In this document: positions 51,361 to 60,931 of the stretch, one piece after another
Layout of the letters: the number at the start of each line of letters is the position of its first letter
How positions within the stretch are numbered: the first letter of the stretch is position 1
The notes under the pieces: model-generated
What the model was told of the DNA's origin: nothing
The model's input: the letters and a program-made list of their open reading frames with translations, nothing else
Databases searched by the model: none
Program-made: the position numbers and the translations under genes
NCBI RefSeq assembly: GCF_029211225.1
Contig: NZ_JARGEM010000002.1
Span: 465,120-529,119 of the forward strand
DNA from: Antiquaquibacter metalliresistens
Lineage (GTDB): Bacteria > Actinomycetota > Actinomycetes > Actinomycetales > Microbacteriaceae
Length of the DNA: 64,000 nt
Direction: 5' to 3'

Positions 51361-53067
51361 ATGGCGGGCTCATCTCGCGAACGAGCCGAGGTCGCTGCGC
51401 TGCGCGATCGCCCCTCGGCGTCGGTGCTCATCATCGGCGGTGGGATCAACGGCATCGCGACGTTCCGCGAGCTCGCGCTGAGCGGCGTCGACGTCGTGCT
51501 CGTCGAACGGGGGGACTTCGCCTCCGGGGCATCCGCGGCATCCAGCCACATGATCCACGGCGGCATCCGCTACCTCGAGAACGGGGAATTGCGCCTCGTG
51601 CGCGAGTCGGTGATCGAGCGCAACCGGCTGCTCCGGATCGCACCGCACTTCGTGCGTCCGCTGCAGACGACGATTCCGATCTACTCGACGTTCTCCGGAA
51701 TCCTCGCCGCACCGCTGCGACTGCTCACGCACCGCCAGCGAAAGCCCGCGGCCCGCGGGGCCCTGCTCATCAAGGTCGGCCTCGTGCTCTACGACCTGTT
51801 CTCGCGTGACGGCGGGCGCGTTCCGCGCCACCGGTTCGCCGGCCGGTCCGCTTCGCTCGCGGCGCTGCCGCAGCTCGACCCGAAGGTGGCGTACACCGCG
51901 ACCTACTTCGACGCCTCGGTGCACGAGCCCGAGCGTCTCGCGCTCGACATGCTGCTCGACGGCCTCGCGGCGGGTTCCCATGCCCGCGCCGTGAACTACG
52001 CCGAGGCGGTGGGCACGTCCGGCGATGCCGTGATCGTCGAGGATCGCGAGACCGGCGAGCGGATCGAGCTCGTCGCCGACGTCGTGATCAATGCGAGCGG
52101 CCCGTGGACCGACCTGACCAACGACGCCCTGGGTCGCCCGACCGCGCTGCTGGGTGGAACCAAGGGCTCGCACATCGTGCTCGACCACCCCCAGCTGCTC
52201 GCCGCGACGGCCGGGCGCGAGATCTTCTTCGAGCACCAGGACGGGCGCATCGTGCTGATCTACCCGCTGAAGGATCGCGTGCTCGTCGGCACCACCGACA
52301 CCGTCGCGGACGTGCGCGAGCCCGCGCGCTGCACCGAGGAGGACGTCGACTACTTCTTCGAACTCATCGCGCACGTGTTTCCCGGGATCGCGGTGCAGCG
52401 CGAGCAGATCGTCTACCGGTATGCGGGCATCCGTCCGCTGCCCCGTCACGAAGACCTCGCGCCGGGCTTCATCTCCCGGGACTACCGCATCGAGCACGAC
52501 CCCGAGGGTTCGGGTCGCGCCGGAACCCTCAGCCTGGTCGGCGGCAAGTGGACCACCTGCCGTGCCCTCGGGGCGACGCTCGCGGGCCGCGCCCTCGAAC
52601 TCCTCGGTCGCACCAGCGACGTCGACACCTCCGAACTGGCGATCGGCGGGGGCCGCGACTACCCGGGCGATGCCACCGCTCGGGATGCGTGGTGCGTGCA
52701 GAATCTGCCCGGACTCTCGGAGGCCCGCGCCCGCGTGCTGTTCGATCGGTACGGCACCCGTGCCGCCGCGGTCGCGGCATGGCTTGCGCAAGGGCCGGAC
52801 CGCGAGGTGCTCGGCGACGTGCTCTCGGTGCGAGAGCTCGCCTACATGGGCTCGACGGAGCGGGCGCTGCACCTGCGCGATGTCGTGCTGCGGCGCACCA
52901 ACCTGGCCTTCGTCGGCGCGGCCGACGCGAGCGCGCTCGACGAGGTGGCGGCGGCGATGCGCGAGGCCCTCGACTGGTCGGCCGAGCGTCTCGCCGACGA
53001 GATCGCCGAGTGCGTGCGCGAGCTCACCGATCTGCACGGAGTCGAGTTCGACGCCATGTCACGCTGA
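51361..53067 (+). CDS. glpD: FAD-dependent glycerol-3-phosphate dehydrogenase
   Basis: A 568-residue flavoprotein with [18 protein letters not shown] (FAD), [33 protein letters not shown] and TGGKW-like [12 protein letters not shown]. It oxidises glycerol-3-phosphate to dihydroxyacetone phosphate, passing electrons to the quinone pool at the membrane. Divergent from glpK across 243 bases that hold promoters but no operator I can name. GGAAGGAA lies about 12 bases upstream of the ATG. Confidence 0.93.
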   Translation: MAGSSRERAEVAALRDRPSASVLIIGGGINGIATFRELALSGVDVVLVERGDFASGASAASSHMIHGGIRYLENGELRLVRESVIERNRLLRIAPHFVRPLQTTIPIYSTFSGILAAPLRLLTHRQRKPAARGALLIKVGLVLYDLFSRDGGRVPRHRFAGRSASLAALPQLDPKVAYTATYFDASVHEPERLALDMLLDGLAAGSHARAVNYAEAVGTSGDAVIVEDRETGERIELVADVVINASGPWTDLTNDALGRPTALLGGTKGSHIVLDHPQLLAATAGREIFFEHQDGRIVLIYPLKDRVLVGTTDTVADVREPARCTEEDVDYFFELIAHVFPGIAVQREQIVYRYAGIRPLPRHEDLAPGFISRDYRIEHDPEGSGRAGTLSLVGGKWTTCRALGATLAGRALELLGRTSDVDTSELAIGGGRDYPGDATARDAWCVQNLPGLSEARARVLFDRYGTRAAAVAAWLAQGPDREVLGDVLSVRELAYMGSTERALHLRDVVLRRTNLAFVGAADASALDEVAAAMREALDWSAERLADEIAECVRELTDLHGVEFDAMSR

Positions 53068-53106
53068 CGCCTGCCAGCCGCCCGACGGCGCCGGTTCACG
53101 CTCGCG

Positions 53107-54621
53107 TCAGGGCTCGAGGTTGAGGGCGGTCCACGACACCGGCGGCAGGGTGACGACGACCTTGCCGTCGAGCACCCGCGCCGTGGGGTTCTGGCTGAGC
53201 CCCACGCGTTCCGGCGCGTGCAGCGAGTTGGTGGCGTGCATGTCGTCGTCGTGCAGGGTGAGCGCCGACACGCTCCCCACGTGACCGAGCGCGAGCACGT
53301 CGAGCTCCAGCTCGACGGGCTCGGTCAGGCTGCGGTTGACGGCGAAGACCGCGGTGCTGCCGGTCTGCGCGTCGTGGGTGGCCGCGGCATCCACCAGCCG
53401 GACCTCGCCGTGGAGCGCGGTGTCGTGCGTCGGCGAGTCCACCCGCAGCGCGAGTGAGGCCCCGCGCGCCAGTCGCGAGGTCGCGGCGAACGGGAAGAAC
53501 GTCGTCTGACGCCATGCCGGGCCGCCCGGCTCGGTCATGATCGGCGCGATGACGTTGACGAGCTGCGCGAGACTCGCGGCCGTCACACGGTCGGCGTGGC
53601 GCAGCAGGGAGATCAGCAGACCGCCGAACACGACGGCATCGACCACCGAGTACTCGTCTTCGAGCAGTCGTGGCGCCACCGGCCACTGGTCGACGTCGGT
53701 GATCTTGTCGACGTCGTTGTAGCGCGACTGGTACCAGACGTTCCACTCGTCGAACGAGATGTCGATGGTCTTGTCGCTGCGCTTGAGCGCCTTGACGTGA
53801 TCGGCGGTCGCCACCACCGCGTCGATGAAGCGATCCATGTCGACGGCCGAAGCCAGGAAGCTCGCGTAGTCGCCATCCTTCGGCTCGTAGTAGGCGTGGC
53901 AGGAGATGTAGTCGACCTCGTCGTAGGTGGCCTCGAGCACGACGCGCTCCCACTCGCCGAACGTCGACATCTGCGAGCCCGAACTGCCGCACACCACGAG
54001 ATCGATGTCGGGATCGAGCTGACGCATGCCCCGCGCGGTCTTGGCAGCGAGCGCGCCGTAGTTCTCGGCGGTGCTGTGGCCGAGCTGCCACGGCCCGTCC
54101 ATCTCGTTGCCCAGGCACCACATGCGGATGCCGTGAGGTTCGGCGAACCCGTTCGCGACCCGCTGATCCGAGAGCGCCGTGCCGGAGCGGATGTTGGCGT
54201 ATTCGAGCACGTCGAGCGCATCGAGCACCCCGCGGGTGCCGAGGTTGACGGCGTACATCAACTCGGCGTCGACCGTCGCGGTCCAGGCCGCGAACTCGTC
54301 GAGCCCGACCTCGTTGGTCTCCGTCGAGTGCCAGGCCAGGTCGAGCCGGCGCGGTCGCTGCTCTCGCGGCCCGACCCCGTCCTCCCAGCGGTACCCCGAG
54401 ACGAAGTTGCCCCCCGGATAGCGGATCGTCGAGACGCCGAGTTCGCGCACGAGCTCCACCACGTCACCTCGGAACCCGTGCTCGTCGGCCGTCGGGTGCC
54501 CGGGCTCGTAGATGCCGTCGTAGACGCACCGGCCGAGGTGCTCGACGAACGAGCCGAAGAGACGCCGGTTGACGGACCCGACGGTGGAGTTCGGGTCGAT
54601 GACGATCGATGCGTGCATCAT
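53107..54621 (-). CDS. Alpha-L-arabinofuranosidase, GH51
   Basis: A 504-residue GH51 enzyme of usual length with GSFVEHLGRCVYDGIYEPGH at the N-terminus, the acid/base Glu in WCLGNEMDGPW (near residue 173), the nucleophile Glu in SFDEWNVWY (near residue 292), and a C-terminal beta-sandwich. No signal peptide, so it acts on imported arabino-oligosaccharides in the cytoplasm. Two tandem ATG codons begin the gene. Divergent from a LacI regulator with a LacI-type operator in front. Confidence 0.93.
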   Translation of the reverse strand: MMHASIVIDPNSTVGSVNRRLFGSFVEHLGRCVYDGIYEPGHPTADEHGFRGDVVELVRELGVSTIRYPGGNFVSGYRWEDGVGPREQRPRRLDLAWHSTETNEVGLDEFAAWTATVDAELMYAVNLGTRGVLDALDVLEYANIRSGTALSDQRVANGFAEPHGIRMWCLGNEMDGPWQLGHSTAENYGALAAKTARGMRQLDPDIDLVVCGSSGSQMSTFGEWERVVLEATYDEVDYISCHAYYEPKDGDYASFLASAVDMDRFIDAVVATADHVKALKRSDKTIDISFDEWNVWYQSRYNDVDKITDVDQWPVAPRLLEDEYSVVDAVVFGGLLISLLRHADRVTAASLAQLVNVIAPIMTEPGGPAWRQTTFFPFAATSRLARGASLALRVDSPTHDTALHGEVRLVDAAATHDAQTGSTAVFAVNRSLTEPVELELDVLALGHVGSVSALTLHDDDMHATNSLHAPERVGLSQNPTARVLDGKVVVTLPPVSWTALNLEP

Positions 54622-54662
54622 GACTCTCTTTGCTCGAGGTCGACGAGTTGCGTTTCTGACAC

Positions 54663-54678
54663 TTTACATCGTTGGAAA
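54663..54678. promoter_or_regulatory. LacI-type operator before the GH51 gene
   Basis: TTTACATCGTTGGAAA, a 16-bp imperfect palindrome (12 of 16) around the CA-n-CG-n-TG core of LacI-family sites, 42 bases upstream of the arabinofuranosidase start. Likely bound by the regulator at 54787. Confidence 0.6.
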
Positions 54679-54786
54679 CAGCAGTGCGGCGCGGAATCTG
54701 GCGCGCTCCGCGCGGCCCATGCCGCGGGCGACGTCGGCACCTCGCGGATGCCCTAGAGTGAGGCCACCGGAGGCATCGGAGGCGTC

Positions 54787-55821
54787 GTGGCGGTGGGATC
54801 GACGATGCACGATGTTGCTCGGATCGCCGGTGTCTCCGTCAAGACGGTCTCCAACGTCGTCAACGACTACCCGCACGTGAGCCCCGGCACGCGCTCGCGC
54901 GTGCTGCAGGCGATCGAGCAACTCGACTACCGACCGAACCTCTCCGCGCGCGGCCTGCGGTCGGGCCGCACGGGCGTCATCGGGCTGGCCGTCCCGGCGC
55001 TGCGCGAGAACTACTTCGCCGAGCTCGCGGACTCCATCATCCGCGAAGCCGAGACGCGGGGCCTCGGCGTCCTCGTCGAACAGACCAGTGGAGACCGCGA
55101 CGCGGAGTTGCGCACCGTCTCGGGCGGGCGGCTTCGGTTCATGGACGGTCTGCTGTTCAGCCCGGTGAGCCTCGGGCAGGCCGACGTCGACGCCCTGAAC
55201 GTCGGCTTTCCGCTCGTGCTCCTCGGCGAGCGCATCTTCGACGGCCCGACCGACCACGTCGCGATGCACAACGTCTCCGCGGCCCGGGCCGCCGTCGAAC
55301 ACCTCGTCTCGATCGGTCGCCGCCGAATCGCGCTGATCGGGGCCGAGTTGGATGCCGGCGACGAGGCCAGTTCGAGCACCCTGCGTCTGCGTGGCTACCG
55401 CCAGGCGCTCGAGCGTGCTGGCATCCCCCTCGATCCCGCGCTCGTGCGACCGAGCGCGCACTGGAGTCGCACGGCCGGCGCGGCGGCGACCCGGCAGCTG
55501 CTGCAGGAGTCGGTGCCCTTCGACGCCATCTTCACGCTCAACGACACCCTCGGTCTCGGCGCGCTACGGGCGCTCGGCGAGGCCGGGATCAGCGTGCCCG
55601 AGCAGGTCGCCCTCGTCGGCTTCGACAACATCGACGAGGCCCAGTACTCGGTGCCGTCGCTGACGAGCGTGGACCCCGGCCGCGAGCAGATCGCGGCGCT
55701 CGCCGTCGAGATGCTCGTCGAGCGCATCAACGAGAAGGGCGAGCCTCGACCGCCGCGCACCGTGCAGCCCGAGTTCCGGATCGTGCGCCGGGAGTCGACG
55801 GGATTCTCCGACGAGAGCTGA
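54787..55821 (+). CDS. LacI family transcriptional regulator
   Basis: A 344-residue regulator: helix-turn-helix MHDVARIAGVSVKTVSNVVN, hinge region RPNLSARGLRSGRTG, and a periplasmic-binding-type sensor domain ending in the ligand-domain VGFDNIDEAQYSVPSLTSV. GGAGG is 4 bases before GTG 54787; GTG 54793 or ATG 54805 are other possible starts. Expected to repress the divergent GH51 gene until arabinose-type sugar arrives; it might also act on the adjacent glucan operon. Confidence 0.9.
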   Translation: MAVGSTMHDVARIAGVSVKTVSNVVNDYPHVSPGTRSRVLQAIEQLDYRPNLSARGLRSGRTGVIGLAVPALRENYFAELADSIIREAETRGLGVLVEQTSGDRDAELRTVSGGRLRFMDGLLFSPVSLGQADVDALNVGFPLVLLGERIFDGPTDHVAMHNVSAARAAVEHLVSIGRRRIALIGAELDAGDEASSSTLRLRGYRQALERAGIPLDPALVRPSAHWSRTAGAAATRQLLQESVPFDAIFTLNDTLGLGALRALGEAGISVPEQVALVGFDNIDEAQYSVPSLTSVDPGREQIAALAVEMLVERINEKGEPRPPRTVQPEFRIVRRESTGFSDES

Positions 55822-55833
55822 GCTCGGCCGCGA

Positions 55834-57522
55834 TCAGCGCCGCGTCACCCACGCCTCCCACGGCCGCATGGTCGTGCGCGGGCCGGCCGGGTAGTTCGCG
55901 AGCAGCACAGGCCCGTCCAGCGCGAGCGCGGGCGGCAGCACCTGCGGCTGACTCGAGAGGTTCGCGACCACGAGCAGCACCTCATCGCCGAGCGTGCGCG
56001 TGTACGCGAACAGCGCGGGATGCTGCGGCTCGAGCAACTCGAACGCCCCGTGCACCACGACCGGCTCGCTGTGCCGCAGCGCGATGAGCGCCCGGTAGTA
56101 CTCGAACACCGACCCCGCGACGCCGCGCTGGGCGACCGCGTTGATGCGCGAGTGGTTCGGGTGCACGGCGATCCAGGGCTCGCCCGTCGTGAAGCCCGCG
56201 TTCGGCTCGGCCGACCACTGCACCGGGGTGCGCGCGTTGTCGCGGCTGGCCTGCCGCAGCCCGTCGAGCACCACCGCCGGCTCCCGGCCGAGCAGCGTGA
56301 CCGCCTCCGAGTAGTGGTTGAGGCTCTCGATGTCGCGGAACTCGTCGATGCGCTCGAAGGGCACGTTCGTCATCCCGAGCTCTTCGCCCTGGTAGATGAA
56401 CGGGGTGCCCTTCTGCAGGTGCAGCACGGTGGCAAGCGCGGTGGCGGACTCGTACCAGTAGACCGCGTCATCCCCGAAGCGGCTCACGGCGCGGGGCTGG
56501 TCGTGGTTGTTCCAGTAGAGGCTGTTCCAGCCGGTGGTCTCGAGCCCCTCCTGCCAGGCACTGAGCGACGCCTTGAGGTCGCGGATGTCGAGCGGCCGCA
56601 TGCCCCACTTGCCCTGCGGCCCGTGGTCGAGCCCGACGTGCTCGAACTGGAAGACCATGTCGAGCTCGCGGCGACGCGGGTCGGTGAAGAGCTGCGCCTC
56701 CTCGATCGTGACGCCCGGCATCTCGCCGACGGTGAGGTAGACGCGGTCGCGGCCCTCGAACACCTCGCGGTGCATCTCGCTGAGGAACTCGTGGATGCGC
56801 GGGCCCCCCGCATAGAACGGGAATCCGTCGCCCCACAGCGCGCCATCCGCCACGACGCCGTCGGGCAGGTCGGGGTGCTTGGAGATGAGGTTGATGACAT
56901 CCATGCGGAACCCGTCGACACCGCGGTCGAGCCACCAGCGCATCATCTCGTACACGGCCTCGCGCACGTCGGGGTTCTCCCAGTTGAGGTCCGGTTGCTT
57001 GCGCGAGAACAGGTGCAGGTAGTACTGACCGGATGCCTCGTGCCACTCCCACGTCGACCCCGAGAAGAACGACCCCCAGTTGTTGGGCTCAGCGCCCGGG
57101 GTACCGCCGACCATGCCCTCCCTGGGCGGGCGCCACCAGTACCAGTCGCGCTTCGGGTTCTCGCGCGACGAGGCGGATTCCGCGAACCACGCGTGCTCGT
57201 CCGAGGTGTGGTTGACCACGAGATCCATCACGAGCTTCATGCCGCGCTCGTGCACCGCCTCGAGCAGGTCGTCGAAGTCGGCGAGCGTGCCGAACGCGGG
57301 GTCGATCGCGCGGTAGTCGCTGATGTCGTAGCCGTTGTCGTCGTGCGGTGAGGCGTAGATCGGCGAGAGCCAGATCACGTCGACGCCGAGCTCGGCGAGG
57401 TGGTCGAGGTGGTCGATGATGCCGCGCAGGTCGCCGACGCCGTCACCGTCGGAGTCGGCGAAGCTGCGGGGGTACACCTGGTAGACGACGGCGTCGCGCC
57501 ACCAGGGTTCGGTGTGGGTCAC
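55834..57522 (-). CDS. Alpha-glucosidase / oligo-1,6-glucosidase, GH13
   Basis: A 562-residue GH13 enzyme. Conserved regions: DLVVNHTSDEH (I), DGFRMDVINLI with the nucleophile Asp (II), VGEMPG with the acid/base Glu (III) and NNHDQPRAV (IV). The ISPIYASP-like start and length fit the oligo-1,6-glucosidase subfamily. GTG 57522 is the family start. Cytoplasmic: no signal. It ends the glucan operon, cutting products of the GH66 protein and imported isomalto-oligosaccharides to glucose. Confidence 0.93.
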   Translation of the reverse strand: MTHTEPWWRDAVVYQVYPRSFADSDGDGVGDLRGIIDHLDHLAELGVDVIWLSPIYASPHDDNGYDISDYRAIDPAFGTLADFDDLLEAVHERGMKLVMDLVVNHTSDEHAWFAESASSRENPKRDWYWWRPPREGMVGGTPGAEPNNWGSFFSGSTWEWHEASGQYYLHLFSRKQPDLNWENPDVREAVYEMMRWWLDRGVDGFRMDVINLISKHPDLPDGVVADGALWGDGFPFYAGGPRIHEFLSEMHREVFEGRDRVYLTVGEMPGVTIEEAQLFTDPRRRELDMVFQFEHVGLDHGPQGKWGMRPLDIRDLKASLSAWQEGLETTGWNSLYWNNHDQPRAVSRFGDDAVYWYESATALATVLHLQKGTPFIYQGEELGMTNVPFERIDEFRDIESLNHYSEAVTLLGREPAVVLDGLRQASRDNARTPVQWSAEPNAGFTTGEPWIAVHPNHSRINAVAQRGVAGSVFEYYRALIALRHSEPVVVHGAFELLEPQHPALFAYTRTLGDEVLLVVANLSSQPQVLPPALALDGPVLLANYPAGPRTTMRPWEAWVTRR

Positions 57523-57530
57523 GGGTGGTC

Positions 57531-59120
57531 CTACAGGTCGATGAGCACGAGCTGCCAGGCGCCGAGCGCCGGCAGGTGGGCGACGGCGTGGTCGCCGTCG
57601 AGGGTCACGTCGAGGTCGATCAGGCGACCCTCGCGGTCGGGGTCGGCGACGCGCACGCGCGGGGTGCGCCCGAGCAGCCGCCGCACCCGCAGGGTGCCTC
57701 GGCCGGGGTCGCCGAAGGGGTTGCGCGGGGCATCCCACAGCGTGTCGGTCTGCCCGACGAGGTTGATGAGATTCACGACGAGGCGACCGCGGACGGCGGT
57801 GATGCTCCGCCAAACCTCGCCCGCGGTCGCCTCGCCGCTTACCGCTGCGCGGTCGTAGCCGACCTCGCAGTCGTCGTTGTACTCGCCCGCGTACGATCCC
57901 GTCACGTCGACGGCGCTCGGGTCGAGCAGCAGCTCGTCGTGTTCGACGAGGAAGTCGTACCAGCGCTTGAGCAGCTCCCGGGTGCTGGCCTCGGCCACGT
58001 GATTGCGCACGTAGTAGGGGTCCACCAGAATCCGGTCCGCCTCGCCGGCGAGCAACTGGGTGCCGCCACGGGAGTAGAGGGTCGCCATGGTCAGCGCCGT
58101 CGCCCGGTCGGATGCCGCGGCATCCGCCGAGTCGTAGACGTGCTGGTACGCGGCCAGCACGATGGGTTTCTCGTTGCCCACCCGCGCCCGGGTGACCACC
58201 CGCGCGAGCGAGCCGAGCGTGGTCTGCGGCGCCCACGGCTCGATGTAGACGGCGTCCTGGTCGAGACTCGAGGTGCGCCAGGTGGGGAAGTCGTTGACGT
58301 TGTTGAACACGAGGTGCGCCTCGGGCAGTCGCGAGCGCACGCCCTCGATCATGGTCGCGAACGACTCCGCCATGTCGATGGTCTCGCCGTCGGCGCGCAG
58401 GGCCGCCTTCGGGTAGCCAAACTGGTCGAGGTGGTAGCCGTCGAAGCCGATGGCGGCCGTGGCATCCGCGAGCTCGGTCTCGAAGTGGGCGAGCCAGTCG
58501 GGCGCGGCCGGGTCGACGATGAAGAGGAAGTCGCCGAGCGCGTACGGCTCGCCGCTCGCGGTCAGCACGGCGTCGTGCTGCCACGCCGCCCAGTGCTGCG
58601 GGCCGACCGCATAGACGGCCGCGTAGCCGAGCGCGCGCGAGCCGGCCTGTTGCACCGCATCGACGAGCCGACGCACGGTCGGCAGCGACACGGGTTGCGC
58701 GAGCGCGTCGTCGTACTGCTCGCCGCCGCCGAGCAGGTCGGCGTGACGGTAGGCCCAGTCGTAGAACAGCACGCCGGTCAAGTGCAGCCGGCGCAGGTTG
58801 TCGGCGACGGCGGCGACGTCGCGGTCGGGGGCGTAGTCGACGACGAAGCCGTAGCGCAGCCGCTCGCGCGGGTTCTCGCGCACGTCGATCGCGGTGCGCG
58901 CGATCGCGCCGTCGCGGTGCAGCTCGACGCCGAACCCGCCGGCGCCGAGCTCGGGGATCGTGACGAGCTCGGCTCCGTCGTAGGGCAGCCGCAGCACCTC
59001 GTCGCCGAGGTGGAGCACGACGAACTCACCGGGGGCGCGATCGCCGCGCACCTCGATCTCGATCGGCTCGGTGGGCAGGTAGCTGGCCTTGGTGGGCAGC
59101 AGTTCGGTCACGTCGTTCAT
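57531..59120 (-). CDS. GH66 family protein (dextranase / cycloisomaltooligosaccharide glucanotransferase type)
   Basis: A 529-residue TIM-barrel protein with YDWAYRHADLLGG, GFDGYHLDQFG (Asp nucleophile candidate), FNNVNDFP and YIEPW (Glu candidate), which place it in GH66. Most GH66 dextranases are exported, but this one has no signal peptide and sits in an importer operon, so it probably acts on imported isomalto-oligosaccharides or cyclic isomalto-oligosaccharides. 8 bases separate it from the GH13 gene; its start overlaps the permease stop (ATGA). Confidence 0.85.
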   Translation of the reverse strand: MNDVTELLPTKASYLPTEPIEIEVRGDRAPGEFVVLHLGDEVLRLPYDGAELVTIPELGAGGFGVELHRDGAIARTAIDVRENPRERLRYGFVVDYAPDRDVAAVADNLRRLHLTGVLFYDWAYRHADLLGGGEQYDDALAQPVSLPTVRRLVDAVQQAGSRALGYAAVYAVGPQHWAAWQHDAVLTASGEPYALGDFLFIVDPAAPDWLAHFETELADATAAIGFDGYHLDQFGYPKAALRADGETIDMAESFATMIEGVRSRLPEAHLVFNNVNDFPTWRTSSLDQDAVYIEPWAPQTTLGSLARVVTRARVGNEKPIVLAAYQHVYDSADAAASDRATALTMATLYSRGGTQLLAGEADRILVDPYYVRNHVAEASTRELLKRWYDFLVEHDELLLDPSAVDVTGSYAGEYNDDCEVGYDRAAVSGEATAGEVWRSITAVRGRLVVNLINLVGQTDTLWDAPRNPFGDPGRGTLRVRRLLGRTPRVRVADPDREGRLIDLDVTLDGDHAVAHLPALGAWQLVLIDL

Positions 59121-59965
59121 CCCTTGATCGCCCCGGAGGTGAGGCCTTGCACGAAATAGCGTTGGAACACGAGGAACACGATGATCACCGGCACGACCGC
59201 GATCACGGATGCCGCGAACACCACGCCCCACTGCACCGCGTTGTTGCCGACGCCGGCGAAGAGCCGGATCGCGATCGGCAGTGTGCGGTTCTCCGGCGAG
59301 TTGGTGATCGTCAGCGCCCAGGCGAACTCGTCCCACGAGGCCAGGAACGTGAAGATCGTCGCGGTCGCCAGGCCCGGCTTGGCGAGCGGGATCGCCAGCC
59401 GCCAGTAGCGCGTCCACGCACCAGCGCCGTCGACCTGCATCGCCTGATCGAGCTCGCCCGGGATGCTCTCGAAGAAGCCGCGCAGCAGGAACGTGTTCAG
59501 CGCGAGCGAACCTGCGACATAGAACACGATGAGGCCCGCGAGCGTGTCGAGCAACCCGAGGCTCTTGGCGAGCACGAACTGCGGGATGATCAGCATGATC
59601 GCCGGGATCATGAGCCCCAACAGCAGCACGCGGAAGATCGTCTCCTTGCCCGGAAAGCTGAACCGCGCGAAGGCGTAGGCCATCATCGAGCTCACCAGCA
59701 GCGACAGCGCGGTGGAGATCGTCGCGACGAACACCGAGTTGAGGAAGTACCGCCCGATGTCTTGGGTGGCGATCACCTGCTCGTAGTTGGCGAGCGTCGG
59801 CGGGTTCGGGATGAACTGCGGCGGTGTCGTCAGCACGTAGGTGTTCGGGGTGAACGAGGTGCCGAGCAGGTAGAGGAACGGCGTGATCATCACGACCGCG
59901 CCGACGATCAGGATGCCGTACCGAGCCACCGACAACGGGATCGCCGCGACGCTGCGCCTGGTCAT
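59117..59965 (-). CDS. Sugar ABC transporter permease (MalG-like)
   Basis: A 282-residue permease with six helices and the inner-membrane coupling loop (EAA motif, here AMQVDGAGAWTRYWRLAIPLAKPG). CUT1-class. Starts at ATG 59965 inside the previous gene's end, overlapping by four bases. Operon with binding protein, second permease and two glycosidases. Confidence 0.92.
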   Translation of the reverse strand: MTRRSVAAIPLSVARYGILIVGAVVMITPFLYLLGTSFTPNTYVLTTPPQFIPNPPTLANYEQVIATQDIGRYFLNSVFVATISTALSLLVSSMMAYAFARFSFPGKETIFRVLLLGLMIPAIMLIIPQFVLAKSLGLLDTLAGLIVFYVAGSLALNTFLLRGFFESIPGELDQAMQVDGAGAWTRYWRLAIPLAKPGLATATIFTFLASWDEFAWALTITNSPENRTLPIAIRLFAGVGNNAVQWGVVFAASVIAVVPVIIVFLVFQRYFVQGLTSGAIKG

Positions 59966-60930
59966 GATGCCCCCACCTCTCCGCGGTCGCGGAAGGCCCG
60001 CAACTGGATCACGGAGACCGCGAAGATCACCAGGGTCAGCAGCACGGAGATGGCCGAGCCGAAGCCCAGGTCGAGAAACTCGAAGGCCTGCCGGTACATG
60101 TAGGTCAGCAGCACCTCGGTGCGGCCGGCAGGACCGCCGCCGGTCATCAGGTACACGGAGATGAACACGTTGAAGCCGCCGATGACGAGCATGACGGTCA
60201 CGAAGCCGAGTGCCGCCCAGATCGCCGGCACGGTCACGGCGCGGAAGCGCTGCCAGGCGTTCGCGCCGTCCACGGTCGCGGCCTCGATGAGGGACTGCGG
60301 CACGCCCTGGAGGGCTGCGAGGAAGATCATCATCGACCACCCGATGCCCTTCCAGATGCCGAGCGCGGAGATCGCGGCCATGCCGGTCCAGCGATCCGCG
60401 AGCCACGAGGTGCTCCCGTCGGCGACGCCGAGCGCGTCGCCGAGCACGAAGTTGATGAGGCCCTGGTCGGCGAAGAGGAACCGGAACAGCAGGGAGACGA
60501 CGACCCAGCTGGTGACCACGGGCAGGTAGTAGAGCACGCGGAACAGCGGCTGGGTGGGGCTGCGCTTGTGCAGCAGCAGCGCGACGGCCAGCCCCAGCAC
60601 GATCTGCGGGATGACGGTGGCCACGATGTAGAAGCCGGTGTTGCCGGCCGAGACCCAGAACTGCGGGTCGGCGAAGGCGCGGGCATAGTTGTCGAGCCCG
60701 AGCCACTGGCTCGTGGCGGAGCCGACGACCTTCCAGTCGTAGAAGCTCATGCGAAACGACTGCACCATCGGGTAGAGCACGGTCACCGCGAAGAGCACGA
60801 TGCCGGGGGCGAGAAAGAGATATGGGGTGAGGCTCACGCGGCGGCGGCCGCGCCCACCCGGCCGCCGTGCGGCGGAGAGGGACTCCGCCGCACGGTCGAC
60901 CAGGATGGGTGCCTGATTGGAGAGGGTCAC
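59962..60930 (-). CDS. Sugar ABC transporter permease (MalF-like)
   Basis: A 322-residue permease with about six helices, first at residues 38-60, and the EAA loop EAATVDGANAWQRFRAVTVPAI. GTG 60930 follows the binding-protein stop by one base. CUT1-class partner of the MalG-like protein. No ATPase gene is in the operon, so a shared MsmK/MsiK-type ATPase elsewhere is expected. Confidence 0.91.
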   Translation of the reverse strand: MTLSNQAPILVDRAAESLSAARRPGGRGRRRVSLTPYLFLAPGIVLFAVTVLYPMVQSFRMSFYDWKVVGSATSQWLGLDNYARAFADPQFWVSAGNTGFYIVATVIPQIVLGLAVALLLHKRSPTQPLFRVLYYLPVVTSWVVVSLLFRFLFADQGLINFVLGDALGVADGSTSWLADRWTGMAAISALGIWKGIGWSMMIFLAALQGVPQSLIEAATVDGANAWQRFRAVTVPAIWAALGFVTVMLVIGGFNVFISVYLMTGGGPAGRTEVLLTYMYRQAFEFLDLGFGSAISVLLTLVIFAVSVIQLRAFRDRGEVGAS

Positions 60931-60931
60931 A

